Shown here piece after piece: positions 1 through 7,207 of a DNA stretch of 50,508 nucleotides. The notes under the pieces were generated by a model, which did no database searches, was not told the DNA's origin, and saw only the letters and a program-made list of their open reading frames with translations. Every line of letters begins with the position of its first letter. The first letter of the stretch is position 1. This stretch comes from Candidatus Saccharimonadota bacterium. Its GTDB lineage: Bacteria; Patescibacteriota; Saccharimonadia; Saccharimonadales; Saccharimonadaceae. Location of the stretch: NCBI GenBank assembly GCA_030529135.1, contig JAUMXO010000005.1, positions 1-50,508 on the forward strand. The letters run 5' to 3'. Made by a program: the position numbers and the translations under genes.

Positions 1-39
1 TTTTAAGTCGAACGCGTATACCAATTCCGCCATCCGGCC
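1..39 (-). tRNA. tRNA-Leu(UAA), 5' part only, cut by the window edge
   Basis: Read on the minus strand this begins GGCCGGA, then UG, then a D arm GCG...CGC and an anticodon loop CUUAAAA, giving anticodon UAA (Leu, UUA/UUG). The variable arm, T arm and 3' end lie outside the window. An extended -10 (TGGTATAAT, hexamer at 50-55) sits 10 bases upstream of the mature 5' end. Confidence 0.9.
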
Positions 40-104
40 ACCTCTATATATTATACCACATTTCTTGAAACCTACACCTATTTTATGTCGTCTATGAAAT
101 AGCC

Positions 105-133
105 TTGACTGGTTTCATAATCTACGCTAAAAT
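105..133 (+). promoter_or_regulatory. Sigma70-type promoter of the predicted small RNA
   Basis: TTGACT at 105-110 and TAAAAT at 128-133 are separated by exactly 17 bases. A start near 140 leads straight into two hairpins and a T tract, with no ORF in between. This promoter drives a short non-coding transcript rather than a gene. Confidence 0.7.
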
Positions 134-139
134 GAGCAT

Positions 140-210
140 AAGTGGCAACCGTCTAGGAAGTTGCCGGTGGTTGGTTACTGCTGTTCTTCTAAAACAACAG
201 TAACTTTTTT
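140..210 (+). ncRNA. Predicted ~70-nt small RNA with two hairpins and its own terminator
   Basis: Downstream of a good promoter there are two stem-loops. Hairpin 1 pairs GGCAAC (144-149) with GTTGCC (160-165). Hairpin 2 pairs GTTACTGCTGTT (174-185) with AACAACAGTAAC (193-204) with one mismatch and is followed by six T residues, a classic intrinsic terminator. No start codon with a ribosome binding site is seen on this strand. The 3' hairpin is exactly complementary to the last codons of the minus-strand 26-codon ORF, so the RNA could act as an antisense regulator of it. I do not recognise the family; it does not match the conserved SRP RNA, RNase P RNA or tmRNA cores I know. Confidence 0.55.
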
Positions 211-255
211 GTTCTTAGGTTTACGTTTGAATTTAAAGCAAAACTCTATCTCCAT
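175..255 (-). CDS. 26-residue small ORF with a strong ribosome binding site
   Basis: The ORF begins with ATG 7 bases after AAAGGAG, an excellent Shine-Dalgarno site, and ends in TAA. It encodes a basic middle (KFKRKPKNKK) and an acidic/Gln tail (VLEEQQ). It lies downstream of trxB on the same strand, separated by about 225 bases with no other ORF. No function is recognised. The well placed ribosome binding site is the main argument that it is translated. Its 3' third overlaps the predicted plus-strand small RNA, so either the two regulate each other or the ORF is incidental. Confidence 0.4.
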   Translation of the reverse strand: MEIEFCFKFKRKPKNKKVTVVLEEQQ

Positions 256-480
256 ACGTAGTCTCCTTTCGCTTTTTGTTTTCACAAATTACTAACGAGA
301 AACTAAGAACCAGAATATTTACCTAGAACATACCCCAAGCCGCAGATTCCCGTTGAGAGACTTAGCTCCTGCGAGCCCTACCCAGAACCTACCACTTTTC
401 AAAACAAAAGTTACGTCAACCACAAGGCAAAAGTAACACATCCATAGACAAACTTCAACCCCCTACCAGCATAGTTCATG
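256..480. other. 225-base non-coding stretch, unassigned
   Basis: No ORF of note on either strand. On the minus strand it would be the trxB 3' region or the leader of the 26-codon ORF. It is richer in G on that strand and holds a short GCTC-CTGC-GAGC hairpin (about 366-377), so a structured RNA is possible. Conserved signatures of RNase P RNA, tmRNA and SRP RNA were looked for by eye and not found. Confidence 0.35.
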
Positions 481-1251
481 CTATAGAAGATAATGCACAG
501 CTTCCGTCGCGGCCACCGCGCCATCCGAAGCCGCTGTCACTAGCTGCCGCAAGTCTTTCGTTCTGCAATCTCCCGCCACAAACACACCAGCGCACGACGT
601 ATGACAATCTTCACTAGCTACAATATATCCACGAGCATCCATTTCCACAATTTCTTTTGCGCATTCCGTTGCTGGAATCCGCCCAATCGCCACAAATATC
701 GCCTCCGCATCCTCAGGAATCTTTTCATCGTGATGAATATTGTAAACTTCCGAGCAAATTCCCTTGAGATATTTTATTTCATGCACTGCACTATTGCCAT
801 GACCCACTACTACCACTTTTTTACCTTTATAAAGCGCTCCATCGCAAGTCGCGCAATAAGAAACCGGACGCCTCCCGGCGTCTTTCATCATCTCATCACT
901 CAGTTTTCGCGGATCTGTCCCCATCGCTAGTATCACCGTTTTTGCTTTAAACTTTTCATCCATATCACCAAAAATCTCAAACCCATCCTTGGTTTTTACG
1001 ATTTTTTCTACATTTACATAGTCAATTTCCGCACCCAGCTCTTCCGCCTGTGCCTTAATTTTTCGAATCAGCTCTACACCAGTCACACGCATATCACCAG
1101 GCCAGTTCTCGATATTAATTGTATTAATAATCTGACCACCCTCCATTTTGCCTTCCAAAACAATCGCAGACTTTCCAGCTCGCACCGCATAAATTGCCGC
1201 CGTTAGCCCAGCAATTCCCGCCCCTACTATCACGATATCATACTCTTTCAT
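481..1251 (-). CDS. trxB: Compact thioredoxin reductase-like flavoprotein
   Basis: This 256-residue protein has the FAD fold of thioredoxin reductase: GAGIAG near residue 11, GGQI, the redox motif CATCD, and the C-terminal FAD motif FVAGDC. It should reduce TrxA, encoded immediately upstream. Bacterial TrxB is about 310 residues. The missing part is in the NADPH domain: after GHGNSA the chain goes almost directly to IFVAIG, losing about 45-50 residues including the HRRxxxR motif that binds the NADPH 2'-phosphate (here IHHDEKI). The ORF is continuous, so this is an in-frame loss, not a frameshift. Electron donor may therefore be NADH, ferredoxin or another flavin. ATG directly follows the trxA stop codon; GGGG in the end of trxA serves as ribosome binding site. 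Confidence 0.88.
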   Translation of the reverse strand: MKEYDIVIVGAGIAGLTAAIYAVRAGKSAIVLEGKMEGGQIINTINIENWPGDMRVTGVELIRKIKAQAEELGAEIDYVNVEKIVKTKDGFEIFGDMDEKFKAKTVILAMGTDPRKLSDEMMKDAGRRPVSYCATCDGALYKGKKVVVVGHGNSAVHEIKYLKGICSEVYNIHHDEKIPEDAEAIFVAIGRIPATECAKEIVEMDARGYIVASEDCHTSCAGVFVAGDCRTKDLRQLVTAASDGAVAATEAVHYLL

Positions 1252-1503
1252 TTATACCCCCACAAATTTTTCAAGTTTTTTAAGTGGCATCACTCCCACT
1301 TCGCGTTTTACTTCCTCACCATCTTTCAAAACAACAAGACATGGAATTGAGGATACGCCATATTTTTCAGCTAATTCCTCTTCATCATCTATATTAACAG
1401 AGGTCACCTTCACTTCTGGATGTGCTTTTTCAAATTCCTCAATCGTAGGTTTCAACATTTGACATGGGCCACACCAATCCGCATAAAAATCTAAAAGTTC
1501 CAT
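1252..1503 (-). CDS. trxA: Short thioredoxin
   Basis: An 83-residue thioredoxin with the WCGPC active site at residues 10-14 and the cis-proline in SSIPC. Usual thioredoxins are about 105 residues; this one starts directly at the strand before the active site and so lacks the first strand and helix of the fold. It is cytosolic, with no signal peptide. It lies between gpx (12 bases upstream) and trxB (no gap), so it is the expected electron carrier from the reductase to the peroxidase. An extra cysteine follows the cis-proline (SIPC). Confidence 0.9.
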   Translation of the reverse strand: MELLDFYADWCGPCQMLKPTIEEFEKAHPEVKVTSVNIDDEEELAEKYGVSSIPCLVVLKDGEEVKREVGVMPLKKLEKFVGV

Positions 1504-1515
1504 AAAATCTCCAAA

Positions 1516-2061
1516 TTACATTAATTCTCTAATTTTATCAGCGAAATCTGCTGGTACATCAGTTGGTCCAAAGCGGTACACCACCTTGCCATCTTTATCT
1601 ACCACGAATTTCGTAAAGTTCCATTTAATAAAACCTTTTTCCTTAGAAACGCCCGGGATTTTAGCAATCGCTTTCATTGCAAGTTTGTTTTTCATACCCT
1701 TCGGCTCCGGATCTTCAGGAATTTGTTCTTTGAGATATGTCCAAAGCGGCGAAGCCTCATCACCGTTCACTTCAATCTTGTCTAATTGATCAAATTTGGT
1801 TTTGTATTTAGCGGTACAAAATTTATGAATTTCGTCGTTATCACCTGGCGCTTGATGACCAAATTGGTTACAAGGAAAATCTAAAACCTCAAAACCCTTA
1901 TCGTGTAGCTCTTCATATATTTTTTCAATCCCCTCATATTGTGGAGTGAATCCACAACCCGTTGCGGTATTTACTATAAGAAGCACTTTCCCTTTGTAAT
2001 CAGAAATAGAAACTTCTTCTCCTTTGCGGTTTTTTACTCTAAAATCATATATATTTGCCAT
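1516..2061 (-). CDS. gpx: Thioredoxin-dependent glutathione peroxidase family protein
   Basis: A 181-residue member of the glutathione peroxidase family. Peroxidatic cysteine is C36 in TATGCGFT; the partner Gln is in FPCNQF and the Trp-Asn pair in KWNFTKF. A further cysteine, C82 in HKFCTAKYKTKF, sits in the Cys block that in plant and insect enzymes resolves the sulfenic acid, which marks thioredoxin rather than glutathione as reductant. The following trxA and trxB genes supply exactly that. No signal peptide. Start is an ATG with AAGGAG upstream; the -10 (TATAAT, 2079-2084) sits right beside the bL25 terminator. It removes H2O2 or lipid peroxides, useful for a bacterium exposed to host oxidants. 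Confidence 0.9.
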   Translation of the reverse strand: MANIYDFRVKNRKGEEVSISDYKGKVLLIVNTATGCGFTPQYEGIEKIYEELHDKGFEVLDFPCNQFGHQAPGDNDEIHKFCTAKYKTKFDQLDKIEVNGDEASPLWTYLKEQIPEDPEPKGMKNKLAMKAIAKIPGVSKEKGFIKWNFTKFVVDKDGKVVYRFGPTDVPADFADKIRELM

Positions 2062-2086
2062 AACTACTCCTTTTTTATATTATAAC

Positions 2087-2117
2087 AAAAAACCGAGCTA
2101 AGTGAAACTCGGTTTTT
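2087..2117. terminator. Intrinsic terminator downstream of the bL25 gene
   Basis: AAAAACCGAG (2088-2097) pairs with CTCGGTTTTT (2108-2117) around a 10-base loop. A and T runs on the two sides make it work in both directions. It closes the bL25 transcript; the gpx -10 lies immediately beyond. Confidence 0.8.
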
Positions 2118-2125
2118 AGATCAGA

Positions 2126-2830
2126 TTATTCAGCTTTTTTATCTTCGCCACCTTCAGCTTTCTCGCCCTCACCCTCTTCTGCTGGTTTCTCGCCATTTTC
2201 AGAAGGTACATCGGCTGCGTCTACCTCAGGCTTTTCTTCTTCAGCCTCACGTGCTGCTGCTTCTGCCGCTGGATCATAGAGTGATGCAATCACCTGATCA
2301 CCGCTTAGTTCTTTATCCGCTAATTCTACACCAGCAGGAAGCACGATGTCGGAAAGCACGATTTTATCATCTAGACTAGTCAGCTTAGCTGCATCCACAG
2401 TAAGCTCTTTAGGAAGGTCTGCGGGTTTTGCTTTTACGTCAATCTCCTCCATTGCTTGAGTCATCGCAAAGTGATAAATTTTTGATGCCTCAGAAGCTTC
2501 AAAATTAACAATCACAATTGGTGTAGTCGCTTCTACGGTAACATCTGCAGAAATCGCATGAAATTCTACATTTACAATCTTACGAGAAACTGGATCTAGT
2601 TGCACATCTTTTACGATTGCAAGCTGTTTTTTACCAGCAATAGTAAGATCAATCGGCGAGTGATATCCAGCTTCTAGAAGTATTTTTTCAGTATTTACAT
2701 ATTCAGAAGCAGTCAAAATCGGTTCGCCCACACCATAAACTACCGAAGGAATCATCCCAGAAGCTCTTAGAGCTTTCAATTTTTTTCCAGTTACTTCACG
2801 CTTATCAAGCGCCAAACTATATTCAGCCAT
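2126..2830 (-). CDS. rplY: Ribosomal protein bL25, CTC-type long form
   Basis: The 234-residue protein has the N-terminal 5S-rRNA-binding bL25 domain (about 1-95, with VTGKKLKALRASGMIPSVVYG) and the CTC/TL5 C-terminal beta domain (about 96-190). It ends in a low-complexity Glu/Lys/Ala/Pro tail of about 45 residues that is probably disordered. It binds 5S rRNA on the large subunit. It is a single-gene unit: TATAAT about 40 bases upstream, AAGGAT before the ATG, terminator after the stop. Unlike most neighbours its transcript has a leader. Confidence 0.93.
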   Translation of the reverse strand: MAEYSLALDKREVTGKKLKALRASGMIPSVVYGVGEPILTASEYVNTEKILLEAGYHSPIDLTIAGKKQLAIVKDVQLDPVSRKIVNVEFHAISADVTVEATTPIVIVNFEASEASKIYHFAMTQAMEEIDVKAKPADLPKELTVDAAKLTSLDDKIVLSDIVLPAGVELADKELSGDQVIASLYDPAAEAAAREAEEEKPEVDAADVPSENGEKPAEEGEGEKAEGGEDKKAE

Positions 2831-2893
2831 TTTTTATCCTTATCTACTTTAAACTTAATATAATTATATCACTTACATCTAAAAATGTAAAGG

Positions 2894-3343
2894 CTACTGA
2901 CAAACTACTTTTACCATTGCTGGTCGAAGTACCTCATTCTCATACAGATAACCAGGACGAAGAGTCTCCGCAATCACTTGTTTTTCTCCCTCTCCTTCCA
3001 TTGTCACTGCTTCATGAAAATCAGGATTAAACTCCACTCCCACTTCTGATGAAATTCTTGTAAGCCCCAAATCTTTTAGACTTTTCTCCATAGATTTTGC
3101 AAGCGGCTCAAGCTCGGCATAAGTGGCGATTGCTCTATCAAGATCATCTAGAAGCGGCAAAAACTTCATTACCGTAGCAAGCTTCACAGCTTTTCGCTCA
3201 TTTTCCTTCTGCATTTCTATCTGCTTGCGATAATTTTCAAAATCCGCCCTCGTTCTCTGTAAATCACTCAAAAGTTCTGAATTTTTTAGCTTTAATTCAT
3301 CAAATTGTTTTGCAGCTTCATTATTGTCTTTTTTCATCTTCAT
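2894..3343 (-). CDS. grpE: GrpE nucleotide exchange factor
   Basis: A 149-residue GrpE: long N-terminal coiled coil ([16 protein letters not shown]), then the beta domain with the family motif NPDFHEAVT and the closing VLRPAMVKV. It releases ADP from DnaK. Its ATG overlaps the hrcA stop (ATGA, 3340-3343), with GAGGAG in the end of hrcA as ribosome binding site, so the two are translationally coupled and share the CIRCE operator. dnaK and dnaJ are not next to it and are not in this window. An in-frame ATG two codons in is an alternative start. Confidence 0.95.
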   Translation of the reverse strand: MKMKKDNNEAAKQFDELKLKNSELLSDLQRTRADFENYRKQIEMQKENERKAVKLATVMKFLPLLDDLDRAIATYAELEPLAKSMEKSLKDLGLTRISSEVGVEFNPDFHEAVTMEGEGEKQVIAETLRPGYLYENEVLRPAMVKVVCQ

Positions 3344-4086
3344 ATTCTCTCCTCATTTAAAGTTTCTTCTAGCATTCGCCCAGCATATTTTACTAGCCCC
3401 ATTACTCTAAAGTAATTTTGTCTCGTAGGACCAAGCACTCCAATGTAACTCCTGTTAGAAAACGGTGACACAAACTTAGAAATAATCAAAGATACCTCCG
3501 AATTTTTACCGATTGGATTTTCGTGGCCAATAAAGATATTTAATGGTTCACCTGGTGCCGCTTCTCTAAGCCAGGGTTCTAAGTTGTCTAGTAATCTCGC
3601 CACCGCCTGCACCCTAGTAGCATCCATAAACTCTGGCTGCATAAACAATCTAGAAATACCAGACAAATATAGCTGTCCGTCTACCGTCGCTAAACCTAAA
3701 TTACCAGTAAGGTCCACCAAAGAATCTACTGCCCCTCGGATTGCCGCATCGGCACGCGACTGTGAAGTCACTCGCTTCTCTAAAGCATGTATCCCTCTAC
3801 TCTCCGCTAAGTTTTCTCGTTCAAAAAAGTTATTTCCGGTTTCGGCAGACTCTGTCAAGTGATTTACATAATACCGATACCCTGCATCAGTCGGTACTCG
3901 TCCAGCCGAAGTATGTGGCTGTGCAATTAATCCCATTGATTCCAATTTAGCCATTTCCGCTCGTATCGTAGCAGAAGAAACACCAAAAAGTTTCGCCAAA
4001 GTCACGCTACCTACTGGCGAAGCAGTCTCCGCATATTCCTCTATAATTTGACTAAGAATTTTTTCTTGCCTATCAGTGATATTCAT
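3340..4086 (-). CDS. hrcA: HrcA heat-shock repressor, shortened
   Basis: The N-terminal winged helix is typical ([43 protein letters not shown]), and the end [18 protein letters not shown] is the conserved HrcA C-terminus. At 248 residues it is about 90-100 shorter than usual HrcA; the missing part is in the middle, where the inserted dimerising domain normally lies. It represses heat-shock genes by binding CIRCE, and a CIRCE copy lies right over its own -35 region, so it represses itself and grpE. TATAAT is 7 bases from the ATG, so the mRNA appears leaderless. Confidence 0.93.
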   Translation of the reverse strand: MNITDRQEKILSQIIEEYAETASPVGSVTLAKLFGVSSATIRAEMAKLESMGLIAQPHTSAGRVPTDAGYRYYVNHLTESAETGNNFFERENLAESRGIHALEKRVTSQSRADAAIRGAVDSLVDLTGNLGLATVDGQLYLSGISRLFMQPEFMDATRVQAVARLLDNLEPWLREAAPGEPLNIFIGHENPIGKNSEVSLIISKFVSPFSNRSYIGVLGPTRQNYFRVMGLVKYAGRMLEETLNEERI

Positions 4087-4093
4087 ATTTTAT

Positions 4094-4131
4094 ATTATAC
4101 AAAATTAGCACTCAAAATGCAATAGTGCTAA
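4094..4131 (-). promoter_or_regulatory. hrcA promoter with CIRCE operator
   Basis: TTAGCACTC (4105-4113), nine bases, then TAGTGCTAA (4123-4131): the CIRCE inverted repeat with one mismatch (T for G) in one arm. On the minus strand TTGCAT and TATAAT (4094-4099) are 17 bases apart, and the -35 falls inside the CIRCE spacer, so bound HrcA would block RNA polymerase directly. Confidence 0.93.
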
Positions 4132-4143
4132 TCTATACTATAC

Positions 4144-4764
4144 CTATCTCTGCGAAAAATCGTAAAGTTTATCTATCATCTCAGAAAATACTTCTTCTCG
4201 CGATTGATCACCATTCACCGTCACAAGTAATTCCATCTGTTTATAATGTTCCAAAACCGGCAAAGTTTTTAATCTAAATTCTTCTAGGCGCGTCTTAAAT
4301 ATTGTAAGGTCTTTATCGTCATTACGTTCTCCACGATCACGTTCATCTAAAACCTGTAATTTATGAAACCTTTCTAATACATCTGCCTCAGAAATATTCA
4401 AAAGCACTGCGACCTTAATTTCATGGCCAGCTTTTTCCGCTGTTTCCATCACTGTGTCTTCCTCGCCAGACCACCGACCAATCGAAGACAATATCAATGG
4501 ATAAGATTTTAAATCTTCGCGCTCAAAATATGGCAACACCCACTCATAGAAAATATCCGTCGGAATCAAGTTTCCTTTACCCGTTAAATTCTTATGCTTT
4601 TCGGCTTCGTTTGCGCGAATAATAATGCCAGAGGAAAGTAATTTCCCGCCAATTGCCTCAGCAAGACGTACGCCCTGAGTATCTTTGCCAGACATTGGGT
4701 ATCCGAATATATTTATAGACCCGGTTCCGAGCCATCTTTTTATCATCAAAATCTTCTCATTCAT
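4144..4764 (-). CDS. Adenylate kinase-like nucleoside monophosphate kinase
   Basis: A 206-residue P-loop kinase: Walker A GYPMSGKDTQ at residues 21-30, where adenylate kinase has GxPGxGKGTQ, and a lid-type arginine motif RDRGERND near residue 140. The NMP-binding part (SSGIIIRANEAEKH) resembles adenylate kinase but lacks the usual GDxLR. It probably phosphorylates a nucleoside monophosphate with ATP. It is more divergent than a housekeeping Adk, so it may be a second paralogue with another substrate. TATAAT (4771-4776) is 6 bases from the ATG, a leaderless start. It is a single gene between hrcA and the lamin-tail protein. Confidence 0.7.
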   Translation of the reverse strand: MNEKILMIKRWLGTGSINIFGYPMSGKDTQGVRLAEAIGGKLLSSGIIIRANEAEKHKNLTGKGNLIPTDIFYEWVLPYFEREDLKSYPLILSSIGRWSGEEDTVMETAEKAGHEIKVAVLLNISEADVLERFHKLQVLDERDRGERNDDKDLTIFKTRLEEFRLKTLPVLEHYKQMELLVTVNGDQSREEVFSEMIDKLYDFSQR

Positions 4765-4783
4765 ATCCTTATTATATCATAGT

Positions 4784-6160
4784 TTACCTCCTTATTATTC
4801 TTTTAAGGATTTTCATAATTTCATACCGAAATTCATATACAATATAAGCTACTCCTATGCCCAATACTCCCAGCACTAAATATAATGCCACAAAAGAAGA
4901 TCCTTCTTCGTAAGTTTCAGGCACCAAAGCGTACTCTGTACCATTATTTTCCACAATCTTCTTGCACCTCCCCGTTTCCTCATTCAAATAATAACCGTCT
5001 TTACATTTTTTCTCACCTGCATCTTCTGGAATTTTTCTGCATCTTCCAGTAAGAATGTTCAAATATTGTCCTTCTCCACAAATTTTTTCCGAAATACCAC
5101 TTATCTTTACACAATTTCCTGTCATTTCATTTATTACTTTCCCCTCCTCGCAAGTTTTAAATTCTTGATAATTATTAGGCTCACCGGGCGTTATAGCATA
5201 AGTTACTTTCCAAATTTTTTCGCCATCCTTATCGTACCCTATGAGAGCGTACGAAGCACCCTTTTTCTGACCATTAGGGTATTCTAATTTATCAAAAACC
5301 GTACCATTTTCGTCTACTAGCTCCAAAATATTAGAATTGGTTGGGTTCTTTGTCAATTTAAAATCTTCTAAATACCGCACAAAATATCCGTCAGCCGCTA
5401 TCATACCTTTAAGGGTATAGTTTTTGTTTTTATACCGGACAAAACATCCATCCAAATTTACGTTTTCTGTACTATTATTATGAAATTCAATGAATTGTTC
5501 CCTTTGTAAACTTTCGTAATAACTAAAAATTTCCGAAAATTCTAGATTTCTACATTCACTAAGCTCTTTTAATCCATCATCACCAGAGTCAACATCGTGT
5601 GGCTCAATATATACACTTTCCAAAATAAACTCTGGTTCATAATCAGACAAATGTTCAAAATCCCCACTCTCAAAATTCCTCACTAGCGTAGTCGGATTTT
5701 TAGAATCAAAAGCAACCGAACATTCATCTTTTCCATTCCAACATACCGAATCAATTATTTCGTCATCTTTTATTAATGTCAAAGGCCCTGCCTTTAGGGC
5801 CAAAGTCTTAGTGTATTGCTCATGGGCTAGCTCGCTTTTAGGCGAGCTAGCTAGTCGGAGGAGGATAGTCTCGCCGGCCATCCAAATGTACTTGGAAAAT
5901 TCCGCAAGGAAAACGGTATTTCCACTAGAGTTCGTATAGCCTATTTTCAGGCCAGCGAGCGAAGTCATATCGTCGGAGGTATTTCTGCCAATTTCTATCA
6001 TTTCTCCGACATTTAAAATTCCGTCTATCGTATATCCAGGATTTACGGCTTTTATAAAAATTTCTGGTAATTCCGTCTTTGCATACGCTCTTTTCCCATC
6101 ACAAATAGCGATAACCACAAAGACAAATATACATAAAATAAAAAATATAATTTTTTTCAT
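4784..6160 (-). CDS. Surface protein with two lamin-tail-like domains and three Cys repeats
   Basis: The 458-residue protein has a signal peptide (hydrophobic 4-21, AYA/K cleavage), two lamin-tail-like beta domains (about 30-150 and 210-325; the second has FIEFHNNSTENVNLDGCF and KLEYPNG), then three tandem units of the form C-x2-G-x3-N-x2-T-G-x-C-x-K-I between about 340 and 410. A transmembrane helix follows (about 425-445) and a basic cytoplasmic end (RRIIRR). The likely topology is an extracellular body held by a C-terminal anchor. Cys-x-TG-x-Cys units of this kind are, to my knowledge, frequent in Patescibacteria surface proteins. A perfect 10-bp hairpin lies inside the coding region at 5826-5851. 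Role unknown; adhesion or host contact is a guess. Confidence 0.7.
   Translation of the reverse strand: MKKIIFFILCIFVFVVIAICDGKRAYAKTELPEIFIKAVNPGYTIDGILNVGEMIEIGRNTSDDMTSLAGLKIGYTNSSGNTVFLAEFSKYIWMAGETILLRLASSPKSELAHEQYTKTLALKAGPLTLIKDDEIIDSVCWNGKDECSVAFDSKNPTTLVRNFESGDFEHLSDYEPEFILESVYIEPHDVDSGDDGLKELSECRNLEFSEIFSYYESLQREQFIEFHNNSTENVNLDGCFVRYKNKNYTLKGMIAADGYFVRYLEDFKLTKNPTNSNILELVDENGTVFDKLEYPNGQKKGASYALIGYDKDGEKIWKVTYAITPGEPNNYQEFKTCEEGKVINEMTGNCVKISGISEKICGEGQYLNILTGRCRKIPEDAGEKKCKDGYYLNEETGRCKKIVENNGTEYALVPETYEEGSSFVALYLVLGVLGIGVAYIVYEFRYEIMKILKRIIRR
5826..5851. repeat. Perfect 10-bp inverted repeat inside the lamin-tail gene
   Basis: GCTAGCTCGC (5826-5835), six-base loop, GCGAGCTAGC (5842-5851). 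It keeps the reading frame and encodes part of the segment after the first lamin-tail strand set. GCGAGC-type arms also occur in the hairpins after tRNA-Arg(UCU) and, less exactly, after tRNA-Ser. Confidence 0.75.
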
Positions 6161-6220
6161 GTGCCCTACGCTAACATACCCCTACTAGAAATGCAACCCC
6201 CTACGTGATATAATAAAAGC

Positions 6221-6943
6221 ATGAGCGTTTTCACCTCTTTAACTATTATTTTACTAGCTATGGTTATCCAAGCTTTCATGCAACTTACGCCTGGCATTTT
6301 TATGATTTTTTATCACCATTCACTAGGTAAAACCTCCAATAAAAAAGCCGATGATCGTTCACTCTCTTTCATTCTTGGTGCAGAAATTTGTATCGCTATT
6401 ATTTTCCTCGCTATTTATATTATTGTTAGTTTTTTCGTCAACGAGAAAGACTTTCCAAGCAATATTTTCTTATGGATTATGTTTGGAATCTTTTTACTAG
6501 AAGCTATCATTACTTTTTTCTTCTATTTTCGCCCTCGTTCCAAAAAAATTGCCAAATCCAAAAACACTACGATACTTTTTATCCCACGTCATATTACCGA
6601 AAATCTCATCTACCACGCCGAGCAAACCAAAAACCGTTCCGACACTATTGTTCTCGGTATGGTCGCTTGCGTTTTTGAATTAATTTTTACCTTACCACTA
6701 TATATTATATCTTCTGTCGCTATTTTTAATATTTCCATCAATGTAGGTTTTGTTTTCATCGTAGCCTACATCATCATCGCTACTATACCACTATTCACCA
6801 TTCGCACACTTTTTAGAACTGGCCATAATCTCGCCGAAATTCAACGTTCCCGCGTTCGCAAAAAAACTTTTTTCAGGTTAGTTATTTCAATTAGTTTTCT
6901 ATTGCTCGCTATATTAATATTTACTACGATAATCACACGTTAA
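6221..6943 (+). CDS. Six-helix membrane protein of unknown function
   Basis: A 240-residue protein with about six hydrophobic helices (near 5-30, 48-70, 80-100, 142-165, 170-195, 220-238) and a basic cytosolic loop (FRPRSKKIAKSKN). No family recognised. The first gene of a three-gene plus-strand operon with a small basic protein (9-base gap) and a flavoprotein. TATAAT (6209-6214) is 6 bases before the ATG, so translation is probably from a leaderless mRNA. An alternative would be a transport or quinone-linked membrane partner of the flavoprotein, but nothing in the sequence shows this. Confidence 0.7.
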   Translation: MSVFTSLTIILLAMVIQAFMQLTPGIFMIFYHHSLGKTSNKKADDRSLSFILGAEICIAIIFLAIYIIVSFFVNEKDFPSNIFLWIMFGIFLLEAIITFFFYFRPRSKKIAKSKNTTILFIPRHITENLIYHAEQTKNRSDTIVLGMVACVFELIFTLPLYIISSVAIFNISINVGFVFIVAYIIIATIPLFTIRTLFRTGHNLAEIQRSRVRKKTFFRLVISISFLLLAILIFTTIITR

Positions 6944-6952
6944 GGAGTTACT

Positions 6953-7195
6953 ATGGATAATCAAAAACTTTTCAAGACTGCCGAATCTAACCTCAAAATT
7001 CACGCCAAAGCCCTGGATATCGCTCCTGCTGCTGCCAATATTTTTATCAAAAAATCCCTAAAAGCCGCCGAAAAATCTCTCAAAAAACGTAAAATTATCA
7101 CTAAATCAGACTTGACTCGCGCTGTCGCAAAAGAGCTTAATAAATACAATCCCGATTTAGCTTATGTTTTCGAAAACTATGATAAAATTATATAA
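6953..7195 (+). CDS. Small basic helical protein (80 residues)
   Basis: Eighty residues, lysine-rich, predicted nearly all helical. The C-terminal half (ITKSDLTRAVAKELNKYNPDLAYVFENYD) resembles the second half of an ATP-cone domain by eye, but the N-terminal Arg-Lys signature of ATP cones is missing, so the match is weak. GGAG stands before the ATG. It sits between the membrane protein and the flavoprotein with 9- and 12-base gaps, so all three should be made together. It could be a regulator or adaptor of either neighbour. Confidence 0.6.
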   Translation: MDNQKLFKTAESNLKIHAKALDIAPAAANIFIKKSLKAAEKSLKKRKIITKSDLTRAVAKELNKYNPDLAYVFENYDKII

Positions 7196-7207
7196 AGAGG
7201 TAAAAAA

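Noticed and set aside
256-480. RNase P RNA, tmRNA or SRP RNA in the non-coding stretch after trxB
   Set aside because: None of the conserved cores (GAGGAAAGUCC, tRNA-like ends with a tag frame, GGAAGGAAGC-type loop) is present on either strand.
481-1251. A frameshift or split gene explaining the short trxB
   Set aside because: The frame is continuous from the family start to the family C-terminus; the NADPH domain segment is missing in frame and no leftover coding sequence is found nearby.
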